Position numbers and translations under genes: made by a program | Assembly: GCF_029478095.1 (NCBI RefSeq) | Contig: NZ_JAKOAV010000017.1 | Span: 21,057 to 85,056, forward strand | Direction of reading: 5' to 3' | DNA length: 64,000 nucleotides | Origin: Pelotomaculum isophthalicicum JI | GTDB lineage: Bacteria > Bacillota > Desulfotomaculia > Desulfotomaculales > Pelotomaculaceae | Shown here: in pieces, positions 48,365-58,196 of the stretch | Numbering within the stretch: position 1 is the first letter of the stretch | Layout of the letters: every line of letters starts with the position of its first letter | Notes under the pieces: model-generated | The model's input: the letters and a program-made list of their open reading frames with translations, nothing else | Told to the model about the DNA's origin: nothing | Database searches by the model: none

Positions 48365-49321
48365 TTAATTATCACCATTCATCCTGACCGGAACGCTAAA
48401 GGCCAGGGCATATTGAAGAACTTCCGGATAAGTGGGGGCTATGTTTTCAACCATTTGCCCGTAGAACGGCTTTACCCCACCCTTTGTAAAAAACACGCTT
48501 CCAGCCCGAATCATTAATAAAGGATGTTTAAAGGGATAACTTGAGAGAGCGTATTCTTCACCTAACTTACCGTATTTAACGAAGGTTTTATAATATCCTT
48601 CAGTAGGATCACCTTGCCTGGGGACGAAATTCGAAAGGCTAAGATACGCATTGGGCTCTTTAATGCTTTCGAATAATTCACATTTCTCCATTTCGATTAC
48701 ACTGAAGGATCCTTTTCCGGTGGATTTTCTTTTACCAATGCCTGTTTGGCCAAGCAAGCGAAACTGATCCAACAGCCAATCACGCAAACCCGGCTCCCTT
48801 AGTTTAATATAAATAGACAGATAGTCCTGCTCCTGGTTGTTTTCGTCCTTTTGATTAATATAGCTCTCCATCTGCTCAAAAAGCTGGCCGCCATCGGCAG
48901 TTGAACCTGATATGCGGTTGATTTGGTTATGCAGGGTGGACACCTGGCTGATTGGTTTTTCCCTATTTTCAATTACCGGCATGGAGCCACTGATTAGGGA
49001 AATAAATTCTTTCGGGGTCAGGTATTCAATCTTTTTCAGGCGCTTTCCTTCTCGTGCCTGCAGTAATTGCTCGTCACGGGTGGCAGGCAGAGGTCTTTTA
49101 ATCTTCATTAATGGTTTTGGCAACAGATCTCCGGGAAAAGCGTTGGAAAGCACAAACCACGGCCTGTCCGACCGGAAATCTCCCAGCATTGAATTAATGG
49201 AATCATTTCCTTCAGCATATCTGATCGTCCAGCAAAGACCGCCGAATATTGTGTCGGCCTGCAAAGGAGAAATAAAACCGCTCTTCATCCGTAGTTTTAG
49301 TCGATAGGTTTCCACTGTCAT
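48365..49321 (-). CDS. csm4: Type III-A effector subunit Csm4
   Basis: Cas5-like subunit of 318 residues that holds the crRNA 5' tag. Visible: YRLKLRMKSGFISPLQADTI at the N-terminus with FGGLCWTIRY, LPKPLMKIKRPLP, the GQTGIGKRKSTGKGSF glycine-rich loop, and C-terminal PFYGQMVENIAPTYPEVLQY. The ATG overlaps the csm3 stop. No csm5 follows; only about 80 bases separate it from csm6. Confidence 0.92.
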   Translation of the reverse strand: MTVETYRLKLRMKSGFISPLQADTIFGGLCWTIRYAEGNDSINSMLGDFRSDRPWFVLSNAFPGDLLPKPLMKIKRPLPATRDEQLLQAREGKRLKKIEYLTPKEFISLISGSMPVIENREKPISQVSTLHNQINRISGSTADGGQLFEQMESYINQKDENNQEQDYLSIYIKLREPGLRDWLLDQFRLLGQTGIGKRKSTGKGSFSVIEMEKCELFESIKEPNAYLSLSNFVPRQGDPTEGYYKTFVKYGKLGEEYALSSYPFKHPLLMIRAGSVFFTKGGVKPFYGQMVENIAPTYPEVLQYALAFSVPVRMNGDN

Positions 49322-49992
49322 TTCCCCTCTTCAAGCACGAATGGAACACCGTCAATGGTAGTATTAATAAAGCGCACCTTGCCGTATCCCCTGGAACCGG
49401 AACCCCCAAGGTATTCCTTTTGCACCAGGGACAATCCTTCCCTGATCAAGTTCAGGGCAGCATTTTCATTATCATTTTCAAATATCCTTAATACTATTTC
49501 AAAGTCAAATTTTGATCCAGCAGGAACTCTTTCATTAGGGCGAGGATGTTCAGCTTTTCCCGTTTTCCTGTCCACCAGATTCTCGTGTTTTACCTCGGTA
49601 TAATAAATACCTTTTTCCTGGTTGGCAGCTTTAAGTTCTTTGACAGATTCTGACGTTAGAAAAGCATCCCTGACAATAATTCTGGTGGGACCAAGAACGC
49701 TTTCCCTGGCCTTGTGTGTCCCATGTGTCCCAAAAATTTTACAAATATTACATTGCCCGCAGTCACAGGGCTTGCCTGTTTGCTGGGTTATGGCAGAATG
49801 CTTTAGCTCAAGCAATGATCTCATTCTACCCTTTAGAGAAGACCCAGGTATATACGGCAGATCAGTCACCGGATTCCTAATAATAGGATTGTCGTTCCCG
49901 CCGATCTCTATATCATCATTTGAACCGCCAATCCGAAGGCCCGTCTCACAGAAGATCACGCCTTTAATAATCGCATGTCTTTCTAATTTCAT
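49318..49992 (-). CDS. csm3: Type III-A backbone subunit Csm3
   Basis: Cas7-like backbone RNase of 224 residues. IEIGGNDNPIIRNPVT carries the conserved catalytic Asp that cuts target RNA in 6-base steps. Further: LPYIPGSSLKGRMRSLLE, a cysteine group CDCGQCNICKIFGTHG for zinc, and the C-terminal LGGSGSRGYGKVRF glycine-rich loop. ATG at 49992 follows AGGAGG; ATG at 50031 is open but overlaps csm2. Confidence 0.95.
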   Translation of the reverse strand: MKLERHAIIKGVIFCETGLRIGGSNDDIEIGGNDNPIIRNPVTDLPYIPGSSLKGRMRSLLELKHSAITQQTGKPCDCGQCNICKIFGTHGTHKARESVLGPTRIIVRDAFLTSESVKELKAANQEKGIYYTEVKHENLVDRKTGKAEHPRPNERVPAGSKFDFEIVLRIFENDNENAALNLIREGLSLVQKEYLGGSGSRGYGKVRFINTTIDGVPFVLEEGK

Positions 49993-49996
49993 CTTC

Positions 49997-50554
49997 CTAC
50001 CTCCTGTACCCACTTTCTTTAAAATAAGCAATTACGCTCTGGAAGTGCTCAACAAAACCATGCAAATGATCGGGATCTTTTTCTGCCAAATTTACGTTCA
50101 CATTGATAAAAGTACGAAATTCCACTGGTATATTGTTATTCTTAGAAACAGCATCAGCCGCGTTGGGATAAAAACTATATAAAACAGATTTAATCTCCTC
50201 AAAATTTCTCGTATCCTTAAATCTTGAATAGATCCCCCGCAGCTTATTATAGAAACGCCGCAGTGAAGCCCTGGTCATGCCTTTCGTCGATAATACAGCT
50301 GCAACCAGTTCCGCTTCGGAAGTATATATCTCTTTCCGGAGATATCCCTTTTCATTAAAATAACCATCTTTGAGGTAATCAGAATTCAATCCAGAAGAGG
50401 GGTTCCCCGAACGTCCCGTATATGAAGACGTACTTCCGTAGTGTCTTCTATCCCCTCTTTCCGGCTGCCTGCCACCCTTCTGGGCGCTGTTGCACTGCCT
50501 GCAATATTGATAGTCACCAAAAGTTTGTTTGCCACATATACGGCATTTGCCCAT
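49997..50554 (-). CDS. csm2: Type III-A small subunit Csm2 with an added N-terminal zinc ribbon
   Basis: 185 residues, longer than usual for Csm2 (about 120-150). Residues 4-20 form a CXXC pair set (CRICGKQTFGDYQYCRQC), followed by a serine/glycine-rich linker of about 35 residues. The rest is the helical Csm2 domain (ELVAAVLSTKGMTRASLRRF, YNKLRGIYSRF, FVEHFQSVIAYFKE). The start is ATG at 50554, 8 bases after AAGGAG; that site overlaps the cas10 stop. Confidence 0.88.
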   Translation of the reverse strand: MGKCRICGKQTFGDYQYCRQCNSAQKGGRQPERGDRRHYGSTSSYTGRSGNPSSGLNSDYLKDGYFNEKGYLRKEIYTSEAELVAAVLSTKGMTRASLRRFYNKLRGIYSRFKDTRNFEEIKSVLYSFYPNAADAVSKNNNIPVEFRTFINVNVNLAEKDPDHLHGFVEHFQSVIAYFKESGYRR

Positions 50555-50559
50555 CAGCT

Positions 50560-53004
50560 TCACTCCTTCGTTAAAAGTGCGTATTTAACAAGAAAATCCA
50601 GGTAAACCGTATGGTCGTGGTCCAAGTTTTTGATATTTTCAGCCCACAACCGCACGGCCTGCGCATCCGTGTCCCGTGTCCCAGGCGGCGCAAGATTTCT
50701 GGCAATTTCGTAAGTTAGTAAAGGCAAGTATTTCAGACCGCGCACCTCTTCATGCTCATAGTAACACCGGTGCATTTTAGATAAATTCAGCAGCTTTCTG
50801 AGAAAGCCAACAGTCAATTTTTCACTATCCAGCCAGCTAGATAGCTGGTTGGCTGTTTCCAACAGGGGAGCAACCTTTGACCATTTCATCGTTCTACCAA
50901 GAAAAGTCAACTGATCCCTGCCCTCGGTTTCTCTTTTGATAATCCTTTCCTTCGACTCTTCCAGGGCGGCATCAGCAGACATCACGCTTCTTGAAACAGG
51001 AACGCCAGGTTTTAACAAACCAATTCCCGCTGATATAGTGATATTTTTATTCTGGCCCGTGAACTTTTTGAAGTCATCTTGCACGGTAACAGCAAGATCA
51101 ACTATTTCGTTCCACGGGCCGACAATTAAGAGGTCATCTCCCCCGGAAAAAACAGTATAACAAAATTTAAACCGGATATTTAACAACTGGTCAACCCGTC
51201 CTGAAAAGAAAAGATCCAGCATACGGCTCATGGTGGCAATTCTCGAAATGCTGTTTCTGTCATCCTGGTTGTCCCGCAAACCGTAAACAAACAAGCTGCC
51301 CAAATGATCAACGTCAGCCTTAAGATAACCCAACATTTTGCGGCCACGGGATCTGTTGGCCATACAGTCAAAATAAACCGGTTCTCCGAAAGCTGGTTTT
51401 TTCTCATCTTTGCAGCCGGGACAACCGGTACAGTGCTCCTCTCCAGCCAGAGGTATGTAGTTCGCCATAAATTTGGGCAGTGCGGGATGGTCAGGTATTT
51501 CTTCAATGTTTGTTTCATTAAGCTTGCAAATAAGGTAACCGGGAAAGTCAGCCTCAGGCGCGTCAGCTAAAACCGCAAGGCTGTAATCGCCGTGCAGGTG
51601 GAAAGTTGACACCCGGTATTTGGCGGGGACATCCGTCATGGTATAGGCGATATAGGAGGCACCAGGCAACATTGTCCCAAGAAGCAGATCCCGGCGGCAA
51701 TTTTCGCACAGCTTATCTCCATGTTCATCAATATAAGTAGCGATTTGTTTGTTACAACTCTGACATAATCCTTCTTCTCCATTGTAAGCATGCATTTTAA
51801 AATTATCCGTCATCCATACCCCGCTCTTAACCAGATATCCTTTCAGTGGGGCGCTCTTTCTTTTGCTCAGTCTTTCAGAAATTTCACCAAGCACTTGGCC
51901 GAAATTATTGAAAGCCTGCCCGTTAAATGCCAATTGGGCCAGGTTTACTGCCAATTCACCGCCAAATTGACTGACCGACCACCGGTCCAACTCCTGTTGA
52001 AACGCTTCAATCCTTTCGAATGAACCGGGCAGATTGGGGAGAAGAACGTAAAACTTCCCGCCGGAGGACATGACGATATTGACTACCGGGAGATCAAATT
52101 CATGAATGAGATTATGGCTGACAGCTTCGCTTAAAGCGTTAAGGTAAAATGAACGGGCTCTCAGTCTCTTGGCTACTCCGCCAACTCCGATATTGGCGAT
52201 ATCGAAAATGTAGTTCTGGATTCCGGAAAGATCGCCCACAACCAGGCGAAACTTATCAGGCCTATTGTCGGCGACGTCTCTTTCATTCAGTGTATTTTCC
52301 CTTTGATGATATAGGTAAAGGCAGGCCGCGATGGCACTGGTGGTACGAAGGTGATCAAACAATGAAATATCCGGCGCCATCTCTTGAGTATTACTGGGAA
52401 CACACCAAGTATAGCGCTGGAGCAAGGACAGCAAGTGGGTATAAAGGCAGTCAAAATCTGAAAGGTTAACCTTGGATATTATTTTGTCAAAATCACGGCC
52501 GAAATCCTTCAAGTAATTGTTTGTCTGTTCCGGAGCCAATTGCCGGAAAGATTCCGGGAATGAGTTTGCCGGGTTTAACGGGCGAAGTCTGTAGTGATTT
52601 ACATCCGGGGTAGGATTAGTTAATTTAAGCCGGGAAAAAATAGAAGCCAAAGGTCCAGTTTTATAATCCCGGTATTCGCCTGATTCCTCCCCCTGTTCTG
52701 CCGAAGAGTAATTATCAGCGGCACTTACCAGATAAGCCAACGGCCGTATCGACGAGTCGGCTTGCTGTACACGCGGTTCGGGGGGGAAACGGGTTGTTTC
52801 GTGATGACGCTGGACAAGTTCCACCAGTAGACTTATATCTGTTACTTTATCAAAAGCGCCTGATTTGGCTTTAATAAAGCTGGCAGACACTGCCGGATGC
52901 TTTCCGGCAACTTTGAGCGATCCTTTAAACTCACCTCTTTGAATGAACTTGCCTATATCGTGAAGTAGACCGGCCAGGATGACAGTCTGATATTCCCTAC
53001 TCAT
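50560..53004 (-). CDS. cas10: Type III-A large subunit Cas10/Csm1
   Basis: 814 residues. N-terminal HD nuclease domain (ILAGLLHDIGKFIQRG), a zinc finger with CQSCNKQ and CENCRRD in the middle, an extra cysteine group CTGCPGCKDEKK, and the palm polymerase motif FSGGDDLLIVGPW. Both the ssDNase and the cyclic oligoadenylate active sites therefore look intact. The presence of csm6 downstream fits a signalling role. The start follows GAGGGG. First gene of the csm operon. Confidence 0.96.
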   Translation of the reverse strand: MSREYQTVILAGLLHDIGKFIQRGEFKGSLKVAGKHPAVSASFIKAKSGAFDKVTDISLLVELVQRHHETTRFPPEPRVQQADSSIRPLAYLVSAADNYSSAEQGEESGEYRDYKTGPLASIFSRLKLTNPTPDVNHYRLRPLNPANSFPESFRQLAPEQTNNYLKDFGRDFDKIISKVNLSDFDCLYTHLLSLLQRYTWCVPSNTQEMAPDISLFDHLRTTSAIAACLYLYHQRENTLNERDVADNRPDKFRLVVGDLSGIQNYIFDIANIGVGGVAKRLRARSFYLNALSEAVSHNLIHEFDLPVVNIVMSSGGKFYVLLPNLPGSFERIEAFQQELDRWSVSQFGGELAVNLAQLAFNGQAFNNFGQVLGEISERLSKRKSAPLKGYLVKSGVWMTDNFKMHAYNGEEGLCQSCNKQIATYIDEHGDKLCENCRRDLLLGTMLPGASYIAYTMTDVPAKYRVSTFHLHGDYSLAVLADAPEADFPGYLICKLNETNIEEIPDHPALPKFMANYIPLAGEEHCTGCPGCKDEKKPAFGEPVYFDCMANRSRGRKMLGYLKADVDHLGSLFVYGLRDNQDDRNSISRIATMSRMLDLFFSGRVDQLLNIRFKFCYTVFSGGDDLLIVGPWNEIVDLAVTVQDDFKKFTGQNKNITISAGIGLLKPGVPVSRSVMSADAALEESKERIIKRETEGRDQLTFLGRTMKWSKVAPLLETANQLSSWLDSEKLTVGFLRKLLNLSKMHRCYYEHEEVRGLKYLPLLTYEIARNLAPPGTRDTDAQAVRLWAENIKNLDHDHTVYLDFLVKYALLTKE

Positions 53005-53161
53005 GTTATATCCCCTCGCAAAGTGTTAAAAAGATATTCAATAGTATTATGCCAAAATCCTCCTAAATATCGAAATAAACACAATATTACCACAAACAAA
53101 GACAACCAGATTAATATCTCATCTAAGGCTAATAGGAGCCAAATATTCGGCTCATACAGTC

Positions 53162-53186
53162 AAAAAACCCTTGTTATCGGGTTTTC
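53162..53186 (-). terminator. Terminator whose loop matches the CRISPR repeat core
   Basis: Minus strand: AAAACCC, loop GATAACAA, GGGTTTTTT. This is a normal intrinsic terminator after the SEC-C gene (stop at 53195), but CCCGATAACAAGGG is the same 14 bases found in the core of every CRISPR repeat. It lies about 160 bases before cas10. Confidence 0.7.
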
Positions 53187-53194
53187 AACTTCAA

Positions 53195-55114
53195 TTAATT
53201 AATGTCTTTTCCGCAGCACTTTTTATACTTTTTCCCGCTGCCGCATGGGCAAAGTTCGTTTCGTCCGATTTTCGGCGGCTTTACTATTGGAACAAACTTA
53301 TTATCATTGTTAAAATCATCATCCCAGAACCAATCTTCATCCTCCGGATCGTCAATATATTCACCGGGAAAATCTAAATCATCTTCCTCAAGTTCAGCCC
53401 GCAATTTATCCAAATCCGCCAAGTTGACCCCATTGGCATCGCAAAGTCCCACCAGAGCTACCTTAGCAGCATATACCACATCATCGGATTCATCATCCAG
53501 CATCCGCCGCACTTGAAAAATAGCCTCCGGATCGCCGTATTCCAAGAGCTGCTCCAATGTCGTACGGCGCACATCTTCGTCAGGGTGCGCCAGACGGCTC
53601 AAAAGGAAATCAAAAACTTTCTGGTGGCGGATTTTTGCCAAAGCTCCACAGGCAAAAACCCCCGGCCAAATATCATTTGAACCTTCCTCATCTTCATCAG
53701 CAGGCTCGTCCCAATCATCATTATTTTCCTCTTCAATATCTTCTTCATTAATATCTTCTTCGTCCTTATCCCAGGATTTAACATAATTAATGATCTGCCC
53801 GACGGCTGTTTCGCCGCAACGGGCGAGGGCTTCCTGCACTGAGCACACTGAACCTTCTTCCTCATCCTCTTCCGACATGTTTGAAAAGGATTCCAACAGC
53901 CCTTCAACCGCATCCGGCGTCCCAATGTGACCAAGCGCTTCGGCTATGCACCAACCTTCATACATACCATCATCCACTACACTGGCAGAATGAAGATATT
54001 CAGCCAGCGTCCGCACGGCCTGATTACCGTAACCCGCCACCTCCTTAATCAACCTGCGCGGCGATACAGTATATCTCCTGGTCAGTTCATTCACCAGATC
54101 GACAACCGGATCCAGTTTTCCCTCGGACTTTAACATAACTTTATCCAGTTCGCGCAATATTGGATAAACGGAACACGCCACCAGCCAGATGTCCTTTTTA
54201 TTCGTGCGGAAATGACTATTACGCGCCGGAATATCCGCCTTCTCGAAATAGTCAATAATAGCGATGCATGAGCCGAGCCGTGTATCCTTTATTTTATCTA
54301 AGAACTCCTCTTCACTTAAATTCAATGCGCTTTCATTCCAGACTCCCGCGTTAATAAAAACAGACTTCGTTGTCCTGATGATTGGCTCTTTGATTAGTTT
54401 GCTTAAACGTCGACAATCCTTTTTCTTCAAAGCCTTTAAAACAGCCGATTTCTTCTTGCCATCTCCGGCTATCAGACCTGTATCAACGGAATTAATGAAC
54501 GTATTTACATCAAAACTTATATTCATAGCCAGCCGCGGCTCACCCAGCAACGCGGCCAGGCATGCCAGAAAATCATCCTTGACTATTTCGTCATCAGACT
54601 GATGATACAATTGAACGATTTCCGGTGCCGCGCGGTAATATTGCAGCTCAGCCAATGACTCGGCACAGGCGATCGCTTCATCAATATAATCCGTTTCACC
54701 CATAATGCGCATCAATTCTTCTTCCACGCCACCACCGGGGTAAGCGCCCAGGGCGCGCAGGATAGCTTCGCGGTTCGGCTGTCCGGGGTCGCGCGCCGCA
54801 CTTAGAAGGGGTTCGCGGGCAGATTCAGATCCTAGTTCTCCCAGAACCGTAGCGGCCTCTTGAGCAGTAAATTCATCCCCTTCAAGCAGAATTGTCAACA
54901 AGTCACCAATACATCCATCATCGCCAAGCCAGCCCAGGGAGTTAATAGCGCCAAGCCGTACCATGTGATCCGGATCTTCACGGATGCTCGCCCGCAAAGG
55001 CGCTGCTGCCCCCGGACCGAAATATTGGAGTTGAAAAGCCGCATGCCTCCTCACCCGCACATCCGGACGGGCAAGATCTTTTATGTAATCATCTATTCCT
55101 TTCAGAGCAATCAC
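53195..55114 (-). CDS. HEAT-repeat protein with C-terminal SEC-C zinc motif
   Basis: 639 residues. The N-terminal about 180 residues are HEAT/PBS-lyase-like repeats ([38 protein letters not shown]). More repeats occur around 360-580 ([24 protein letters not shown]), with two acidic low-complexity stretches. The last 20 residues are the SEC-C motif [17 protein letters not shown]. The role is unknown; such proteins are thought to bind partners. It is not a known Cas protein but is placed between the type III-A and type I-B genes. Start is GTG at 55114 with only weak ribosome site. Confidence 0.8.
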   Translation of the reverse strand: MIALKGIDDYIKDLARPDVRVRRHAAFQLQYFGPGAAAPLRASIREDPDHMVRLGAINSLGWLGDDGCIGDLLTILLEGDEFTAQEAATVLGELGSESAREPLLSAARDPGQPNREAILRALGAYPGGGVEEELMRIMGETDYIDEAIACAESLAELQYYRAAPEIVQLYHQSDDEIVKDDFLACLAALLGEPRLAMNISFDVNTFINSVDTGLIAGDGKKKSAVLKALKKKDCRRLSKLIKEPIIRTTKSVFINAGVWNESALNLSEEEFLDKIKDTRLGSCIAIIDYFEKADIPARNSHFRTNKKDIWLVACSVYPILRELDKVMLKSEGKLDPVVDLVNELTRRYTVSPRRLIKEVAGYGNQAVRTLAEYLHSASVVDDGMYEGWCIAEALGHIGTPDAVEGLLESFSNMSEEDEEEGSVCSVQEALARCGETAVGQIINYVKSWDKDEEDINEEDIEEENNDDWDEPADEDEEGSNDIWPGVFACGALAKIRHQKVFDFLLSRLAHPDEDVRRTTLEQLLEYGDPEAIFQVRRMLDDESDDVVYAAKVALVGLCDANGVNLADLDKLRAELEEDDLDFPGEYIDDPEDEDWFWDDDFNNDNKFVPIVKPPKIGRNELCPCGSGKKYKKCCGKDIN

Positions 55115-55256
55115 ATCCCGATTGTATTAAGATTTCTCAAAGCAAATAATTATTCAAATTCTAATTTCATCAAAAATAGCGGTACGACGGACATTCTGTT
55201 TTTGTGATATAATTACCCTGCATGATCCTTTATCAACATGCCAGGTGGTGAATCCG

Positions 55257-55709
55257 TTGATATTTAAAATGTCCTCCAACATTGAAATTGAGAAGTTGTT
55301 ACCACGGTTTAAAGCGCTTTCTAATTGTTTTCCACAGGTTATCGCCGCCTACCTTTTTGGTTCCCATGTTTCCGGACGCCCGACCCCCCTAAGTGATATC
55401 GATGTTGGAGTGTTATTAAATGAAGATTTACCGGACATGAAATCATTCCGGATTGAAATGAGCCTATTGGGAGAACTACAAAAGATTTTTAATACTGACA
55501 ACATCGACTTAGTAATCTTAAATAAAGCTCCCCTCCCCATACAGTACAGCGCCACAAGCGGTATACTGCTGTTCTCCAACAACCACGAAAAAAGAACAGA
55601 TTTCGAAGAGTATGTACGAAAATATTATATCGACTGTCTGCCCATTTACCGTGAATATCGTGAGGAGTTTTTTAAAAGACTCCGAGAGGTAAAAATGCAA
55701 AATGGTTAA
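55257..55709 (+). CDS. mntA: MntA-type nucleotidyltransferase antitoxin
   Basis: About 150 residues. The minimal nucleotidyltransferase motif is complete: AAYLFGSHVSGRPTPLSDIDVGVL with the two Asp, followed by DNIDLVILNKAPLPIQYSA. In type VII systems MntA adenylylates a Tyr of its HEPN toxin HepT. Start is probably TTG at 55257 after AGGTGG; GTG at 55245 and ATG at 55269 are open. A broken hepT overlaps its end. Confidence 0.85.
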   Translation: MIFKMSSNIEIEKLLPRFKALSNCFPQVIAAYLFGSHVSGRPTPLSDIDVGVLLNEDLPDMKSFRIEMSLLGELQKIFNTDNIDLVILNKAPLPIQYSATSGILLFSNNHEKRTDFEEYVRKYYIDCLPIYREYREEFFKRLREVKMQNG

Positions 55710-55836
55710 CTTTCAAAAGATTGAGAAACAACTGCAAATGCTAAATAAATTTTTGGATATTCTAAGCCGATTAAGTAATTGTGAACATCGGAACCATATT
55801 ATATCCACTCATAATTTTGAAGCTCCAAAAGATTAA
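55702..55836 (+). pseudogene. hepT: HepT toxin remnant
   Basis: 44 residues in the +1 frame overlapping the end of mntA, as in intact pairs. It starts like HepT (MVNFQKIEKQLQMLNKFLDIL) but jumps from LSNCEHR to NHIISTHNFEAPKD, a segment that in full proteins lies after the HEPN catalytic R-X4-H-Y region. That region and the C-terminal half are missing, so the toxin cannot be active. Confidence 0.75.
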
Positions 55837-58196
55837 TTAGATATCTTATTCATTAATCCAACCTCACTATTATATGGCACATCGACAATATTAGGCCGGC
55901 CACGCCCATTATTCCAGGCAAACCCCTTGCTTCTGAGCATGCAGTAATGTCGCCATGATAATGGTACTAACAATTGGCTGGCTTCAAGCGGTTCATTTGC
56001 TGACATTAAAGTCTGGTACTCGCTTTCAAGACAAGCAGGTAAAACTTCCATACCGTCAAAAGCACGGTAAAACAATTCTTCCAGGCTTTCATCTGCATCG
56101 AAGGCGCGCAGGGTTTTCAAACAACTGGCTTCGAATTCGGTATATGATTCTTGAAATTCGTTATTCCAGCTTTCTGCGACCTTGCCATGATAAACTTCAT
56201 CTAACCAACATGAAATTTCCTCTTCATTAATTAAATTTCCGGCATTCTTTTTGAGAACTTCCAAAGATCTTAGTACCAACTCTTCTTGGTAAACATGCCG
56301 GCCATCACTTGGTTCGGTGAAAACATTAACTGGCGCCCATTCTTTCAAACGGCGCCGGTTGATACGTCCAAAACGTTGAATCAATGCCTCTAATGGGGCA
56401 GGGTCTGAATAGATTACGTCCAAATCAATATCAAGGCTTACTTCCACAACCTGGGTGGACACCAATATAATTGGTCTGCGGGCTTTGGATTGTGAACCAC
56501 TTGTATCCTGTATGATTATTTCTTTGCTTAAACGGTCCCGGCCGTTAAAACGTCCGTGAAGCAACAGCACTTCAACACGGTTGGCCAATTCTTTGGACAA
56601 TTCATTATAGGCCTGCTGCGCTCTCATTATAGTATTGCAGCAAACCAAAACACTCAGGTTGTTCTTTGCCTCATTGGCGATTCGTTTAAGCCAGCTTCCC
56701 TCCAGCAAATCTCCTTCCCGAACCAGCAAGCGGTGTCGTTGAAACTTTCTAAACACCTCTGGAGTAGCCTGGATAATTTTGTTCGTTCCCAAGGCATCAG
56801 CGAGCTTGGATTGCAATAAACCAGGTAATGTCGCCGACATAACCAAAAAGCGTGCTCCAAAGTTTTTTCTTAAATATTTAATTGTTGCTAAAATTGCTGC
56901 CAGGCGCTTAACATCGTAAGCGTGGATTTCATCAAAAATAAAAACTCCGCCAAGGAAATCAGTTAGAAGGGACTCATACCCTTTAAGACGGTAAAGCCCT
57001 TTGAGCATTTGATATGGACTTAATACCCGCACGGGATAGTAATGCAAGCGAGCTAATTGCCTGGCCCACCGTGCTAGCTTCATTGCCTGCTTCCGACCGT
57101 AATCTTCTTCCAAATAACGTCTGTACAGCGCTAACACGCTGCGGCTATGTTCCAACCCTACCCGGCCGGGAAAGCCCTTTTGAATTAGCCTGCCGTACAT
57201 TGCGTTCATACTTGCCTGATAGGGCAAAGTATAGAGCAACCGGGAAATAGGTTTTTCACTATCATCCTGATTATGCGCCCATAAAAGGGCCGCCTCGGTT
57301 TTTCCACTCCCGGTGGGCGCAATCAATATCGCTGATTCTCTCGTATTTAAACAAGCAGTTTGATGAGAATATAATGTTTCTTTTAATAATCCCCATTGAG
57401 TCAACAATTCGTCAGTGTTGTACAATTGACATTTAGATAAAGAACCGGCATGAGCTGAAGCAGTGTGATCGCAAGAAATGATATGACCGCGTAACGCCAA
57501 TGTACCGACAGTCAGAACATCCTTTCTCAAACGGCTTGTTTGACGCAACCAGCGCCGAAGATTCATTAAAAGCTCGCGTATGTTCATTGAACCCTTACTT
57601 ATAAACAGATTCAAGGCATTGTCCCGTGAAACCAAATCCACCATCTTTACTCCGGATGAGGCAAGGCCTAACTCTTCAATCCATGTCGGTATACATTCAG
57701 CCAGCCACTGCCAAAGCCCTTTGAGAACACTCTCTTCAATCCCGGCTGTTAAATCTCCCACCGTATTTTCAGAACAATCTTTGCTCCCCAGGTAAAAAAA
57801 GGTAATTTCGTCAGGGTCCTTGTGGTGATAAACAATCGCTGCCGCCGTCCAAAGATTTTCATCCTTACTAAAACCTTTGTTAATCCAATCCAGGAATGCT
57901 AATGAAAGGACTTCGTGCCGGTGCGGCCATCGCGGCCCCTCACGCAACCCATTCTGAAATCCTTTTGCCGCTTTTCCGAAATCATGAAGCAAACAAGACC
58001 AGAATAGGGTTTGCCACAAACCAGGGAAACCGACCATTTCCGGAAGGTAAGGGCGAAGCTCAATCATCTCGGATAACTTTTGTAATACAAACCATGTGTG
58101 CCGGGCTAAACTTTCCCCGTCTTCCCCGTTCTTGTCCTTTTCCGGGCTTTTTGCCCATATATCATCCAACCAGTCCGGCCATAACAGGCTGGTCAT
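55833..58196 (-). CDS. cas3: Type I-B helicase-nuclease Cas3
   Basis: 787 residues. N-terminal HD nuclease: LARHTWFVLQKL, WSCLLHDFGKAAKGFQ, RHEVLSLAF, AAIVYHHKD. The SF2 helicase follows: LIAPTGSGKTEAALL, FIFDEIHAYD, VMSATLPG, VSTQVVEVSLDID and IQRFGRINRR. It degrades DNA marked by Cascade. Start ATG at 58196 with GGGGG upstream; ATG at 58268 is open inside cas5. Last gene of the type I-B operon, converging on the hepT remnant with a 4-base overlap. Confidence 0.95.
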   Translation of the reverse strand: MTSLLWPDWLDDIWAKSPEKDKNGEDGESLARHTWFVLQKLSEMIELRPYLPEMVGFPGLWQTLFWSCLLHDFGKAAKGFQNGLREGPRWPHRHEVLSLAFLDWINKGFSKDENLWTAAAIVYHHKDPDEITFFYLGSKDCSENTVGDLTAGIEESVLKGLWQWLAECIPTWIEELGLASSGVKMVDLVSRDNALNLFISKGSMNIRELLMNLRRWLRQTSRLRKDVLTVGTLALRGHIISCDHTASAHAGSLSKCQLYNTDELLTQWGLLKETLYSHQTACLNTRESAILIAPTGSGKTEAALLWAHNQDDSEKPISRLLYTLPYQASMNAMYGRLIQKGFPGRVGLEHSRSVLALYRRYLEEDYGRKQAMKLARWARQLARLHYYPVRVLSPYQMLKGLYRLKGYESLLTDFLGGVFIFDEIHAYDVKRLAAILATIKYLRKNFGARFLVMSATLPGLLQSKLADALGTNKIIQATPEVFRKFQRHRLLVREGDLLEGSWLKRIANEAKNNLSVLVCCNTIMRAQQAYNELSKELANRVEVLLLHGRFNGRDRLSKEIIIQDTSGSQSKARRPIILVSTQVVEVSLDIDLDVIYSDPAPLEALIQRFGRINRRRLKEWAPVNVFTEPSDGRHVYQEELVLRSLEVLKKNAGNLINEEEISCWLDEVYHGKVAESWNNEFQESYTEFEASCLKTLRAFDADESLEELFYRAFDGMEVLPACLESEYQTLMSANEPLEASQLLVPLSWRHYCMLRSKGFAWNNGRGRPNIVDVPYNSEVGLMNKISN

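Noticed and set aside
53162..53186. A lone CRISPR repeat before the csm operon
   Set aside because: Only the 14-base core matches; flanking A and T runs make it a normal terminator.
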